Source: Bryopsis sp. KO-2023 (Eukaryota > Chlorophyta > Ulvophyceae > Bryopsidales > Bryopsidaceae). From it: 64,000 nucleotides of DNA. Location: positions 1,120,001-1,184,000 of the forward strand of contig BSYQ01000007.1 in NCBI GenBank assembly GCA_030272585.1, read 5' to 3'. Position 1 is the first letter of the stretch. Every line of letters begins with the position of its first letter. The notes under the pieces are model-generated. The model ran no database searches. It was not told where the DNA came from and saw nothing but the letters and a program-made list of their open reading frames with translations. The position numbers were made by a program, and so were the translations under genes. Shown one piece after another: positions 53,212 to 64,000 of the stretch.

Positions 53212-54102
53212 CGGAGTTCCCGCGCACTTTGCCCTCGCCCCCAGTGAACTTTGTGAAATTTTGAAGCTTTACCCAGTAACACAGTGGAACAGAAATTGTT
53301 ACTCCCAATCTGATCCAGACACTCCAAAAGCAGTGCTGGTGTGTCGAATTTCAACATAGTTACAAAGCAGCATTAGTTTCACACCAGACGACAAATCAAT
53401 TACTGATTGACATGGGAAGATCTAGAGGCAAACGGGATAGAAAAAAAAAGAGAAATCCTTTGTTGTTTTGTAGTGGTATCGAACTTCTCCTGATCAGGAG
53501 AAGTTCGATTCATGAATGTCTCCAGTCTGTCCCTGACTGTTGTTGAGATTTCGCACTCCAGATGGGATCATGTCTTCAAAAGGCGATTGGGAAATGGTTC
53601 TTTGAGGCCAGAGCTCACATGCATTCCAAAGAACCAAAAATTCTCTCATGAGGAGATTGCAGGCAAAGACAAGAAAACCAATTTCCCCTTTTAGACACAC
53701 CCACCTAAACCACATTGATGTTCATTCTAGAAAACAAACGAAACCTGAGAAAACAAGCAACAACCTCCAAGTGGTTGAGCGCATGGATGCCCTTTTGATA
53801 ACAAGTGCCACACCACTTTAATTTTGTTTTTGTTTTTCTTCTATGCTTCTCTTTTTGATTGAGAAGAATATTTTAGAATCATTCCTTTCACTATCTCAAT
53901 TTTTTCTTAAAATGCGACATGCCGCCTTGACCTTATCTAATCTTTTTTACACTACCCGGAAATCCCCTTCAATTGCAGACTCCCAATGTTGTGCGTGTGT
54001 CAGACCTCAAAGCAAAAAAGGAGGTCACACAAACATTCAGATTCTGTCACAATGGATCGAAATAGCATGTTCTTGATATTGGGCATGCTGTTTCAGTTTT
54101 TT
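53212..54102. other. Spacer between the methyltransferase paralogues
   Basis: 5' flank of copy 1 and 3' flank of copy 2. It contains the perfect 32-bp palindrome at 53478-53509 and otherwise no gene. Confidence 0.45.
53478..53509. repeat. Perfect 32-bp palindrome
   Basis: Sixteen-base arms (ATCGAACTTCTCCTGA and its exact complement) abut with no spacer. The next pair outside mismatches on both sides. Confidence 0.92.
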
Positions 54103-55722
54103 CTATTGGGTCAGCGTTGCTTTGAATCTGAGGCGGACATAGTCGGCTGTCCACTTCCCATCGTGTCTTTGTAAAATTGGCCTCAGAAGCTCCACCACCT
54201 CGTCGAGAGCCTGAAAAATAATCATTGAGGAAATCAGTACGAGAAAAAAAAAAGAGTGGCAAGAAAACGAGTATGGAATGAGCCTTTCACGGTACTTCTC
54301 CAAAATAACCCCACAGGACAGGGGTGTAAATTGAACTTGAAAACAAGTCGGGATCGATTTTTCCTGATTCCAATGCTTCGTTTTCAAAAGCAAGGGATGT
54401 TTTCAAGATCTTACTTTGTCATGACTTTCAAGGGGTAGGGTTTGGAAGAACCCACGCCCACAGATATCCAAAAATTCCTTGAGGTCGATCGGTAACAATG
54501 TGGGCCTTGGTATCGACTCAATCATGTCGACACTGAACCCTTCCCCCTCAAGCATATCTCGATATTCTTCCTTTGGTGGAAAATACCTTGAGGGGACACA
54601 GTATTACCTTGATCAAATAATAATGAGTTGATAGATTTCGGAGAATAAAAGAAATTTTCTCTCTCAAAAGAAACTGAAGATTTGAACTAGAGCCGACTGA
54701 AGAAAACTAGGGGGCCTCTCTAGGGAGCAAAGGGCCTGGCACCCATGATTGAACATCAATCAGAGTTAGTCACTTGCTACAACAACTCACCAAGGGTCGA
54801 CTGCTTCGGCATTGATGCCCCGCTTTTGAACCACGGCATGCAGAGCTGTGGTGATTGCAGCGAGATTGCCATGCCCACCGAACTCCGCCACGAATCGACC
54901 TCCTGGTCTGAGGGCCCTTTTCGCTCCTTGGACCACGGCTGTGGGATCTCTGGACATCCAATGCATCGCAGCATTTGAGAAAACAGCATCGAATTCACTG
55001 TCAAATGTCAAATTTTGACCATCCATTCGATAAGCTTCCACCCCTGCAAAGCGTAGAGACATGCACACATCAAGCTCTCCCCCCTCCTTGGCCCCGAGAG
55101 GAAGAGAAGAAAGAAGCCAAGGTATTTTGAAATAAATCTTATTAATTTATGATCAAACCTGTCAAGATGCTTCCGTACCAGCAGCTTTTGCAGCATCGAC
55201 CATGGATTGACTGCCATCGACCCCAATGACACGACATCCAGCATCTTGCAATGCTTTGCTCAATGATCCCTCTCCACACCCCAAGTCCAAAATAGACTCA
55301 CCTGTAAACAAATTACAGTTCAAAAAGGCTTGGAAACAGTCCAGTCACCAGAGTTGATCGGCACAGTTTCTCGTCCTGTCCATGCACATGTCTCTGCCCT
55401 TTGAAGCTTTCACACTTTCAATCGAATATCAAACCTGCCCACATGATGCGTTGGGAAAGCTTTTCAACTGATTCATGTGGTATGATGTATGTGGGGTGTA
55501 GAACTTGCCAGACGCACCTGGTTGCGGATTGAGCAGATCGACCACAGCTCCCGCCAGTTCGTGGACGAAACTGGCGCTTCGTCTGTAGTGGGTAGAATCC
55601 CAACGATTCGTTTCAACGAATTCCAAACTTGAGTGCGGCCTCCGGTAAGGCGTGATCTTGTGCATTTCCGTGATGGCCACGCGAGAAATACGACGCAGGG
55701 TTTTACGTAGGGGGTTCGCCAT
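54103..55722 (-). CDS. Class I SAM-dependent methyltransferase, copy 2
   Basis: Five exons (55722-55518, 55301-55179, 55043-54791, 54586-54415, 54210-54103) encode 286 residues. Motifs match copy 1: SILDLGCGEGSLSKAL, VIGVDGSQSMVDAA, DAVFSNAAMHWM, LRPGGRFVAEFGG. Exon 3 is almost identical in DNA to exon 3 of copy 1, with only a few substitutions (GNLAAIT against GNIAAIT; VDPW against VNPW), while exon 1, the introns and exon 4 have diverged, which suggests local gene conversion. The N terminus (MANPLRKTLRRISRVAITEM) is basic and could be a transit peptide. The family resembles trans-aconitate methyltransferase; the true substrate is unknown. Confidence 0.88.
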
Positions 55723-56973
55723 TGAGATCCGCGGGCTGGCGGGAAACACAAAAACAAAAGCGGCAGTCGTGTGAACACTCAAAACGACCACAGCCCGCTG
55801 AAAATACTTATTTGTCTTTTGCCGTTGTGCACGTGAGCGTTCTACAGTACTCACCTGCACAACGGCACAACTGGCTCTGCAAATATCGCCAAGTTCCTGG
55901 TCAAGTGCATCTGGCTAGCTGTGGGGGGTGGCCTGCAGAAGTCAGTTTACTGTATTTTACGAATGCACTGAGAAATCAACGGTTGTGCCGTGAGCGTGGT
56001 TCAGCGGAATCAGGGCGGGAACATTTCAGTCTGAGTGATCAGTGCGAGCAGTTGGGTATGACAAACGCTCTCTGTGTTGGAGGGCCAGCCTAATCATTTG
56101 TTTCAGCGGACAGGAAACAAATGATACTTCGTGTGGTTACTGCTATAAGATAACAGGTACTGATAGGTGACAATGTTTGTGGTGGGACGAGTGTTGGAAA
56201 ATGATAGGAAGGGAAGTGTGGGAGGAGTATTCATTGTGTAGAAAGTTTTGGGCCTCTCTTGTTTTACAGCGCCCTGACGCTCGCAATCGCTTTTTGAAGG
56301 GGGCAGTGAAAAATATTTATAACTCACAATTTTTGGTGATTGATTCTTTTCCAGCATGGACTTTTCGCAGGCAAGGGTGTTGCACTCGTTAGATCTATGG
56401 TTCGTGTTCGTTCATTGCAGAAGGATGTGTTGTGAGGTTTGAAATATTTTAATTTTAATTGGTGTTTTGCTGGAACACTTGGCAACATTAAAAAAAAAAA
56501 AATCAAAGGGGAAGCTCCGAGAGTCATTGTCTTGTTCTTGTCAGACAAAGATAGATTTCAGCCTCCTTGAGGAAAGTAAAAAGAGCTTTCCTTACTCCCT
56601 GGCCCCTAGGGCATATTCTACTTGTTTACATACAAATCCATGATTCTTGTATCTTCTCTAGAAAACGGCAAATACAGAGAGTATGGACCACTTTGCGACA
56701 GCACCACATCCTCAGTTCTACCATTGAAAAATCTGATGCACAGGGGGAGCCCTCCAGAAAGGTTTGTCTAGAGCGAGCGCTGGCATAATGAAGAGGACCA
56801 CAGAAGAGAAATCTTGGTGTGGTGGGTGCTGCTGAAACTCACATTCACAGACCAAGCAACACTGCGTTGACTCTCCATATACCCCCCCCCCCCACTCACC
56901 AAACCCTGACAAACCCCCTCCAGAAAGAATTAGACTACACTACAGAGATACACACCAATGCATGCTGAAAAGC
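55723..56973. other. Intergenic, no gene seen
   Basis: 5' flank of methyltransferase copy 2 and 3' flank of the SAP30-like gene. It contains a C10 run near 56883 and A-runs near 56490, and no credible coding frame. Confidence 0.45.
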
Positions 56974-57799
56974 CTATCTCAGGCGACTGGGTCTAGCAGA
57001 ACGGGCCTGGTTTCCCTGCTGGTGCTGTTGAGATTGCTTCGAATACGTCACTAGGAAATTGATGAGAGTTTCTTCATCATCCACATTTTCCCAGTTGACA
57101 AAGTGTGCCTTCACTGCCCGGAGCAATTCTTCCCTGGAAGCATTGTTGGATATGGAAAGTTTGAACACTCGGCGATACTTCTGGAGGGAGGCTGTCTGAC
57201 ATCCAAATTTCAATACACATGACATCTCTGGTCAGCACCGCAAGCATCTCAAAATATTTTATTATGAATATCAGCCTTCCTTCAGTCTATACTTCCCCCC
57301 AAATCCCCACCGATCAATTTCCAACACTCATCCATTAAACCGGTGGTAGGAGATCCTCAACCGGAGATTTTCTTCTTTCCGGAGCTTTATCTGTGGAATG
57401 GTTGAGAAACTGCATTTCCACTTCAAAGAGACCCCCCCCCCAGAGATGCCTACCTCCATTTGGTTGAGGTCCGGAATTTCAGCCCATCGCTCCCCTTGTT
57501 CAAAATCTGGATCTTCCAATGAAGCATCCTGATGCGAACTGCCACCACCGCCACGACTTCCTCGGCCATCACCCTTCACCTTGCATCTGGCTTCCTAACA
57601 TAGTTGCAATTTCATCTAAAAATTTTCCAAGTTAGGCACCTGTTCCTGGATGCTACATTTCAGATCCTGTGCAAATTTCCCAAAAAAAATAATAATTTTT
57701 TTTTTTGGGGGGGGGCATCCATACCTCAGATACACGCTGGTTTCGATGTTGTATATATTGATGTCGCAAAGCAGACGCTCTCACAGGGCGCTTATCCAT
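56974..57799 (-). CDS. SAP30-like Sin3 histone-deacetylase complex subunit
   Basis: SAP30 proteins bind the Sin3 scaffold and stabilise the class I histone deacetylase complex in the nucleus. Three coding exons (57799-57725, 57594-57454, 57195-56974) give 145 residues. The N-terminal part is basic and Gly/Ser-rich (GRGSRGGGGSSHQDAS); the C-terminal part is the Sin3-binding SAP30 domain, IPDLNQMETASLQKYRRVFK followed by REELLRAVKAHFVNW and DEETLINFLVTY. The exon border falls between QME and TASL, inside the domain. The tail is Gln/Arg-rich (QQHQQGNQARSARPSRLR). The ATG chosen is the first in frame after a splice acceptor; an upstream noncoding exon ending near 57897 is plausible. The N-terminal zinc finger of animal SAP30 is absent, as in plant members. 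Confidence 0.82.
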
Positions 57800-58519
57800 A
57801 GCCTTGCTTATTTTCCTGTATCAAATCACCAATTTAAAAGTATGGAACAAAAATGAAAAATTTCTGATTTCCCAAATTTCAACCAAGACAGTTTCAACCT
57901 GCTTCGCAATCCGAGGCCGCCAACACCGTGTAAGTTGAAGTCAAAAACAGAAAAATCTTGGTCGCTCTTGTCAAAAGTGCAACCTCATGACCAACACAAT
58001 TTCGATCGCAACTGAGCGCTGAACCCTCCTGTCGAGGTTTCTGTCACGGATGAAAACTGGGGATGAAAACTGAGCGCGCGTTGTTTGGCGTAATGTCACT
58101 CATTATTGTGTGCGACATTCAACCAAATGTGAGGGACTCGATGACGATTTTATAGATGACGACTCCTGGCTCGCCGCCACAACAGAATTTGGGGTGGGTT
58201 GAGGTCCAGAATTTTTTTTGTTGTTGCCTTTGAGATCAAAGCCTTTCGTCATGCACCGAACTTGATCGTTGCTTGAATAGTTTGAGAGGATGCGAGACAA
58301 GGTGGTTTCCTCTTACCCCCAAAAGGGAATTGACAAAAAGCTCCCAACGTGCTCCAGCGATCAGAAAAAGTACTTTCAAAAACTGTAAAGTGGGCTCTTT
58401 CAGTTCTTTGTGTGGTGGTAATGGAGGCAGGAACTCGAGAGGTCGGCTTGGGGTTGCACTTTTTGTGGAGTGGAGCATTTTTGGGCAACCAACCGCATCT
58501 TTCATGCTTTGAGGGCTGA
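57800..58519. other. Region between the SAP30-like and Mei2-like genes
   Basis: Probable shared 5' region of two divergent genes. No coding frame is supported; a noncoding exon of the SAP30-like gene may lie near 57897-58030. Confidence 0.4.
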
Positions 58520-58807
58520 CATGTCGCCGTGTGAATTGGGGAAAGCGATATCATCAGTGAGAAAGGTCTCGGAAGAAGCCGAAGAGTTGCCTGGATTGTC
58601 TGACAACGTGTACAGCTCAACATTCCAGAATCGCAGAAACGAGGGTCGCACCCACAACGCGCACGTGATACCAGCGTTGGCATTAATCACGCAGGGAGAA
58701 GCTGGCAAGACAACGTGGCAGGCGGGGTGTTTTGCTATAACTGGCTGGAAAAGAGGTAAAAAACGATACCCAGACACCACCAGAGTGCGGCGAATGGTCT
58801 ACAAGTG
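58520..58807 (+). CDS. Possible 95-codon ORF in the Mei2-like leader region
   Basis: The frame starts at ATG 58520 (context ACATGTCGC) and stops at TGA inside a good splice donor (CTACAA|GTGAGT). If that donor is used, the following acceptors do not keep a long frame. It is moderately GC-rich and its peptide (GKTTWQAGCFAITGWKRGKK) matches nothing I know. It may be an upstream ORF on a spliced 5' leader of the Mei2-like mRNA, or chance. Confidence 0.25.
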
Positions 58808-59073
58808 AGTTTCTGACAGCTTCTGCGAGCAGAATTTATTGCCTCGGGGGGCGTGGAACCCAGTGCGCTGACCATTCTCTCCTCTCTGTTTGGTTTTTCC
58901 CAGGCTGCCAGGATAAACACGAAGTATTACGACAAAACAAGGGAAGAGGAAGCTCCAGTCTATAGGTGTGGGCCGGGGTTGACTGCTGTATTGCCCGATG
59001 GGCGTCTTGCTCTTGTTTTGGCGGGGGTTTATCCCGTTCGTGTTAGTAACGGAAATGTGTCCACCCTTGCAGA

Positions 59074-61575
59074 ATGGTGTCTGAGGTGGTACCAACAGGC
59101 TGCGGAGTTCTCTCGCAGCTGCCCGGGCCGCAATCTCGCTCGTCGTCGTGCGATCAAATTCTCGCTGCGAAAATGAAGCCGTTGGCCAAAAGGTCCCTGT
59201 GCGAGCCAGCAACCAAGAAGGAGCTGGCTTCCGGGGACGTTTGTCGTCGAGCTTCTGCTCCGCACTGCGCCGTGGAGTGCAAAGGAGATCCCGCGAAGGA
59301 AGCCCCGGCGTCGATTATCGACGTCTCTGACGCTGGTTGCATATCTTGCAGAACTCTCCTGATTAGAAAGGTTGATCCTGCGGTGGAAGAGAGCGAACTG
59401 AACGGCCTCCTCGCCTCTCGCGGAAGGGTGCATTCGCTCGACGTCGAGCGTCGAGAAGAAGGGCTGGTTCGCATTGTGTTTCACGACTTGCGCTCGGCTG
59501 ACAAAGCCAAGGGAGAGTTGGAGGGGCACTCTCTTGGAGGAAGCGCACTCGCGTTGGAATACAGCACCGACGCCGAAGCTGACGAGCTCGACGAAGAGGC
59601 TCGAGTCGTCGTGCGGGTGGAGCCTCACCTTGGACCGCAGGAATTGATACACATTTTTTCCACTTATGGGGACGTCCGAGCTGTGCAAGATTTACCCAAC
59701 GTCGAGGGGGAGAAGCTTATCGAATTCTACGACTTGAGGGACGCGCAGAAGGCAGTCAACGCGCTAAACCGTGTGGATGGGGACGAAGCTCAACTACCCC
59801 AGTCGAACGCCTTCGTTCAGGCCATCACGGTCGCCCAGTTGAGAACGAAATCTGACAAGGTTCTCTTGCCCGGTCGCAAATCCAACGCTGCGGTGGAAGC
59901 CAGCTTCGCAGCCACAAGCGCCACTGGATCCGAAACCACTGCTACCACCACCAGCAGCAGAGGGGTGAAATCTATGGTGGCCACTGTGCGCGAAGAGGTC
60001 GAGGAAGGATATGGGGACGTCAGAGGATGCGACTACGACGTGGCGGACATCCGGCTCGTTGGCGACTTGCCTTTTTGGGGCCACACGGGCTCCTTTCTCG
60101 CCTCTGGTATCAAGCAGTCCGACAGCGTCTCCAGCTTCCTCGCGCAGCCCACCGTCGATCTGTCCAACTGCATGAACAGTCAAGTGCGGTCGAACAACGT
60201 TTGGGGCAGCTGCAACGCGCTGGACTCACGTGCATCGTGCGCATCGACGCAGTCCTCGGCTTCGTCTGTAGAGTTTCCGGGCTCGAAAGGATCTCTCCCC
60301 AGCGAAAGTTTGTTTTCGAGCTGTTTTGGAGCGGGAGACAGCTTCCAGAAATTGACGGATCCTCAGTCCGACTGGTCGCGCGTGCAGAACTTTCAGCCGT
60401 CCATGTTTTCCAACTTCTCTTCGGGAGACGGGAGCCTGGGTCGACCTGGCAGCTTCGGCTCGACGGCTTGCCATCAGGACGATAGTGTGGACGTCAACGG
60501 CTGGCCAGTTGGAGACAACGAGGCGAAGCTCAACGACATGAAGCGAGATCTTCCCGTGGGCCTTGGCTTGTATGACGGCGACTGCGATCCACACCTGAGC
60601 TCCCTTGGCAAGGACGACACCAGTGACGCTTATGGGTTGGGTTGCCAGGGCGAGTCGGTTGAAGAATCGTACCACGCGAACGGAGGAATCCCAATGGGGT
60701 GCGACGTAGGGGACCAAGGCGCCTACTTCGATCAGGTGTCCCCGTGTGGCATGGCTGCGCAGGCGGCTGGCTTCGGAGGTTGCGCGATGCCTCAGATCAA
60801 CCCGATGATGGTCGGCGCCCACATGGGTTTCGGCCACGAAGCATCCTTTCTCGGCCAGTATTATCAAACGATAAACCATGCCGCGATCATCCAGCAAGCA
60901 GTCGAGAAGGAAGTGCTGAAGAGGCTCGCGTTCATGACCGTCGATTGCAACGGCGGCGGAGGTGGCAGACGAGGCGATAGGAGTGCCGAGTCGATGGAGC
61001 AGAAAGATTCTGGATTTGGGGGTGCAGGATGGGGAGGTTGCGATAAGAATGGCCGCCGCCGAGGGTCCAGGTTTGGTAAGAAGGGATCCGGTGGAGGCGC
61101 TGACCATGGCGGCGAAACCGACAAGAGGGCCCAACAGCAGAGAATGTTTGCATTGGACATGACTCGGATTCGATCAGGACACGACAAACGCACGACGTTG
61201 ATGGTCAAGAACATCCCCAACAAATACACCCAAAAGATGCTGCTCCAAACCATCGAGGAGGAGTGCCCTGGGACGTTCGATTTCTTCTACCTCCCCATCG
61301 ATTTCAAGAATCGGTGCAACGTAGGGTATGGATTCATCAACATGATGTGTCCTGAAAACATCATTTCGTTCGTTGAAAAGTTCAACCAGAAGAGGTGGGA
61401 GAAGTTCAACAGCGAAAAGGTGTGTTGCGTAACATATGCGCGGATCCAAGGCCGGGCAGCACTGATAAACCACTTCCAGAATTCCAGCTTGATGCAAGAA
61501 GACAGCAAGCACCGCCCTCTTCTGTTCACTCCAGATGGACAGCCGGAGCTTTTCCCCACCCAGCCCTTGACATAA
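59074..61575 (+). CDS. Mei2-like RNA-binding protein
   Basis: Mei2-like proteins are RNA-binding regulators of meiosis in fission yeast and of meiosis and meristem development in plants. One uninterrupted frame of 833 residues begins at an ATG one base after an acceptor (CCACCCTTGCAG|A). RRM1 covers about residues 92-165 (RTLLIRKVDPAVEESELNGL), RRM2 about 177-250 (GDVRAVQDLP, LIEFYDLRDAQKAVNALNR), and a long low-complexity middle follows. The C-terminal Mei2-type RRM3 is at about 706-800, with RTTLMVKNIPNKYTQKMLLQ, FDFFYLPIDFKNRCNVGYGF, NSEKVCCVTYARIQGRAALI and HFQNSSLMQED, almost plant AML-like. Residue count and domain order match plant AML proteins. The coding part is intronless here, whereas land-plant AML genes have many introns. 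A spliced 5' UTR is likely. Confidence 0.93.
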   Translation: MVSEVVPTGCGVLSQLPGPQSRSSSCDQILAAKMKPLAKRSLCEPATKKELASGDVCRRASAPHCAVECKGDPAKEAPASIIDVSDAGCISCRTLLIRKVDPAVEESELNGLLASRGRVHSLDVERREEGLVRIVFHDLRSADKAKGELEGHSLGGSALALEYSTDAEADELDEEARVVVRVEPHLGPQELIHIFSTYGDVRAVQDLPNVEGEKLIEFYDLRDAQKAVNALNRVDGDEAQLPQSNAFVQAITVAQLRTKSDKVLLPGRKSNAAVEASFAATSATGSETTATTTSSRGVKSMVATVREEVEEGYGDVRGCDYDVADIRLVGDLPFWGHTGSFLASGIKQSDSVSSFLAQPTVDLSNCMNSQVRSNNVWGSCNALDSRASCASTQSSASSVEFPGSKGSLPSESLFSSCFGAGDSFQKLTDPQSDWSRVQNFQPSMFSNFSSGDGSLGRPGSFGSTACHQDDSVDVNGWPVGDNEAKLNDMKRDLPVGLGLYDGDCDPHLSSLGKDDTSDAYGLGCQGESVEESYHANGGIPMGCDVGDQGAYFDQVSPCGMAAQAAGFGGCAMPQINPMMVGAHMGFGHEASFLGQYYQTINHAAIIQQAVEKEVLKRLAFMTVDCNGGGGGRRGDRSAESMEQKDSGFGGAGWGGCDKNGRRRGSRFGKKGSGGGADHGGETDKRAQQQRMFALDMTRIRSGHDKRTTLMVKNIPNKYTQKMLLQTIEEECPGTFDFFYLPIDFKNRCNVGYGFINMMCPENIISFVEKFNQKRWEKFNSEKVCCVTYARIQGRAALINHFQNSSLMQEDSKHRPLLFTPDGQPELFPTQPLT

Positions 61576-64000
61576 TCTCCATTGTTGGATTCCTGGTTCT
61601 GTATTTTTGGGGCGGCTTTTGGGTTGATTGATGAGGGGAAAGAAAAGACGATGAAATTGAGAATGAGAAGAACAGGGGTGGAAATGATTTCCACAAGTGT
61701 TTTCATATCGAAGAGGGTGTTTATTTGGGGGTCGAAAACATGATATCATTTCTTTTTTTTTTTGGTTCCCTTTGAATCTAGGATGCAGGGAGTTGCAGTG
61801 ATTATAACAGTTCTTTGGAGGGAAAAAAAAGGGTGAAAAACAAAACAAAACAGAATTGTCGGTTATATACATATGGAGGAAAAAAATTGCAAGAAGATAT
61901 TTGGCAAGACCGACAATGGGCATTGATACTATATATACATAGACTTATATACAAATATATATTTGCAAATACATGTACTGCAATATGGATTGTCTTTTTG
62001 GGGGGGTTCAGCTCCATGAGTTGAAAAAATGTGAGTTGATATTTTATCAGGAAGGTTGGGGGGGTCATCATGATTTTGGGGAAAACCTTCAAAAGGGGGG
62101 GGGGAACAAGTTTCTAAATTTCGGAGCTGTACACCTATCACAGTTTTTGTGAGGTAGAATCAAATATGCGTGGGGTAGAATTTGGGTTAAAAAAAAGAAA
62201 AAAAAATTTGTTCGGTGTGATGTTAGTGCAAGGGGGGTGGCGATTTTTTTCTTTTTTTTTTTTTTTTTGAGAAAAGAATTTTCCATGACAGCTATCAGCT
62301 GGAGTGATGAGAGGAAAAAAAGGAAAAAGAAGTGTTTAGCGGAATTTCAAAAGAAAAGGAAAACAAAGTATTATAAGTATTACAGTTATCAGAAGAGAGA
62401 GAGGAAAAACAAAAAAAAAGGAAAAAAAACAACTTAAGGAGAAGAAAACTGTTATGGTACGGAGTTGGCCGATTTTGTAGGTACACTATTATGATGAAAT
62501 AGTATCTCATTTTTCTTTTTTCTTTTTTTTATTGTTGAATTCTCAAGCTTTTGATCTTTTTGGATGGTTCTCCTGAATGACGGAGAGGGGCCAAAAGGGG
62601 GGAGATGCAATCAGTCGATTTTGCATACCTCCTGGTTAGGTACGATGGGAGCTTTTTTTTAAAAAAATTCTTGGTTTTGAATTTAGAGTTTGCAGGGAAG
62701 GTGAAATTGCAGCAGCAGGGGAAAAAAAATCTATATTATATACATTAAAAAAAAGGAGGGAGGGAATCACAAAAGAAAAATGAAATATGAAGGAAGAAAA
62801 AAAAAACATTTCTGAATGAAAACTGCGTTTTGCTCTCATTGGCTCATCCTTTTCTGATTGGCCGTTTTTCTGTTTTTTTTAATTTTGGTTTTTTGAATCA
62901 CATTTGTGCAACATTTTTTTTCTGTTGCACTTTTGGCGGATTTTTCTTTGGGTGAAGGTACGCCTCGGGTTGTTTTTATTCCAAAGAAAAAAAAACCAGC
63001 AGGTGCTGTGGGAAAAATCCGAGATTGGCACAATTTGGTTGGTATTGTGGATTGCATACATAGAGCTGTCTTTTCGTTTCAGCTTAATTTTGTTAGTAGG
63101 GATGGGGAGCAAAATTTATGGAGGGGGAAAAAAAAGGAAAAGAAAAAAAATCAAATCACAAATATCACATGCGATATGCATTGATACATACATATATATA
63201 TTTCAGGAGGATGCAGGTGTTTGGGTTTTCTTGCATTCCTTGAGGGGTTTTGCATTAAAAAAAAAAAGGATTGGGGGGAAAATCAAAAAGATATAGTAGT
63301 GAAGGGGACAGGAAGCCTCCGTGTGTCCAACAAATTTTTCCATATTTTTGTTTGTGGACATTTTGGTATCTCAAATTGATGGCTTCTTTTTAAAAGTTCA
63401 GCAAATGATGGAAAAAAAGGGGGGTGGGGGTACATATCTGTGTGCATCTGCACGTTGTTTTTTTTGCACCTGAATAGGGTTGGGGGTTGGAGGCCTCTTT
63501 CATATTTTTGTTGGCTACTCCATTTTGTCGAATTCCTGCCAGAGGTGCTGTGGTGAAAATTCCATCTTGTTGTTACTGGAAGAACGAGCCTTCCGCAAAA
63601 AAAGTCTTACAACAAAAAGACAACCCCGAACTCCCGTTCACAGACTTTCCTTCCCGACTCACTCAACTCTCACACTTCCTCCACTGACTCATACCTCGTA
63701 CTTCTAACGTAAAACCCCTACTGCCATGGGGCCTCTCACCCGCACTGACCAGTCGATTCAACACATTTGACATCGCTCTCAGAGTCAAATCGTGTGGTAG
63801 TACTTTCATTAGAAATGAGTGTCCGTTGTGTGGATTTGTTGATGTGACGCTCTTATGTCTGTCTTTCAGTACTTGTGTTCTACCCGGTCCAACACGCTTC
63901 ACTGCCTCAAACCTCCGAAAAAGTTCTACTCGTGGTAGAATAAACTAATATCCTCACTTCCACACCAGTGTAGCCTTCTCCTACACTGTGTTTCATCATA
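61576..64000. other. Mei2-like 3' flank and right end, no gene supported
   Basis: Long A/T-homopolymer sequence with runs such as T18 near 62251 and G10 near 62095. The last ~500 bases are less biased, with open frames on both strands at 63480-63900, but none shows a domain, a start context or splice signals that I can defend. Confidence 0.4.

Noticed and set aside
53512-54076. Short plus-strand frames between the methyltransferases
   Set aside because: No start or splice evidence; the neighbouring coding sequence is all on the minus strand.
60226-61134. 302-codon minus frame inside the Mei2-like gene
   Set aside because: Antisense to a clearly homologous coding region; it has no domain of its own.
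63480-63902. Frames on both strands near the right end
   Set aside because: No recognisable domain; the possible gene would extend beyond the window and cannot be judged.

Overview
This is nuclear DNA of an intron-bearing eukaryote. A photosynthetic green-lineage organism (streptophyte alga or early-diverging plant type) fits best. The reasons are a three-RRM Mei2-like protein whose last RRM is very plant-like, a plant-type Bax inhibitor-1, a plant-type PP2A B55 subunit, two proteins with transit-peptide-like N termini (a PP2C and an FHA-like protein), a secreted protein with the RHLLQ motif common in green-algal secreted proteins, and a retrotransposon primer site resembling that used with plant initiator tRNA-Met. 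The species is not identifiable from sequence alone. Exon models below were made by hand from GT-AG sites and reading-frame continuity; boundaries may be off by a base or two.

Layout: (1) 1-2.06 kb, 3' part of an unrecognised minus-strand gene that runs off the left edge. (2) 4.66-8.59 kb, tubulin-folding cofactor D (+, one intron), convergent with an intronless PP2A B55 gene (-, 10.15-11.64 kb). (3) 14.36-16.34 kb, a secreted alanine-rich repeat protein (+). (4) 17.35-20.38 kb, an unknown polytopic membrane protein (-), divergent from Bax inhibitor-1 (+, 20.62-23.24 kb). (5) 24.81-34.44 kb, a small two-exon membrane-protein gene whose only intron holds a complete 8.87-kb Ty3/gypsy LTR retrotransposon. 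(6) 34.4-39.4 kb, gene-poor DNA with two tandem-repeat arrays. (7) 39.40-41.17 kb, a disordered Ser/Thr-Pro-rich protein (-). (8) 42.82-45.53 kb, a DFR/CCR-like reductase (-), divergent from an FHA-like, probably plastid protein (+, 45.90-46.90 kb). (9) 47.81-50.80 kb, a probable plastid PP2C (-). (10) 51.42-55.72 kb, two tandem SAM-dependent methyltransferase paralogues (-). (11) 56.97-57.80 kb, a SAP30-like Sin3-complex protein (-). (12) 59.07-61.58 kb, Mei2-like protein (+). The rest is AT-rich, homopolymer-laden intergenic or UTR sequence.

Most genes are housekeeping and share no pathway. The most unusual material is the retrotransposon. It has three ORFs in three frames, a Gag frame with no ATG for its first 400 codons, a TAATG stop/start overlap before integrase, an integrase ORF with a roughly 400-residue extension of unknown nature, two identical LTRs, and an insertion point only about 19 bases from a host 3' splice site.
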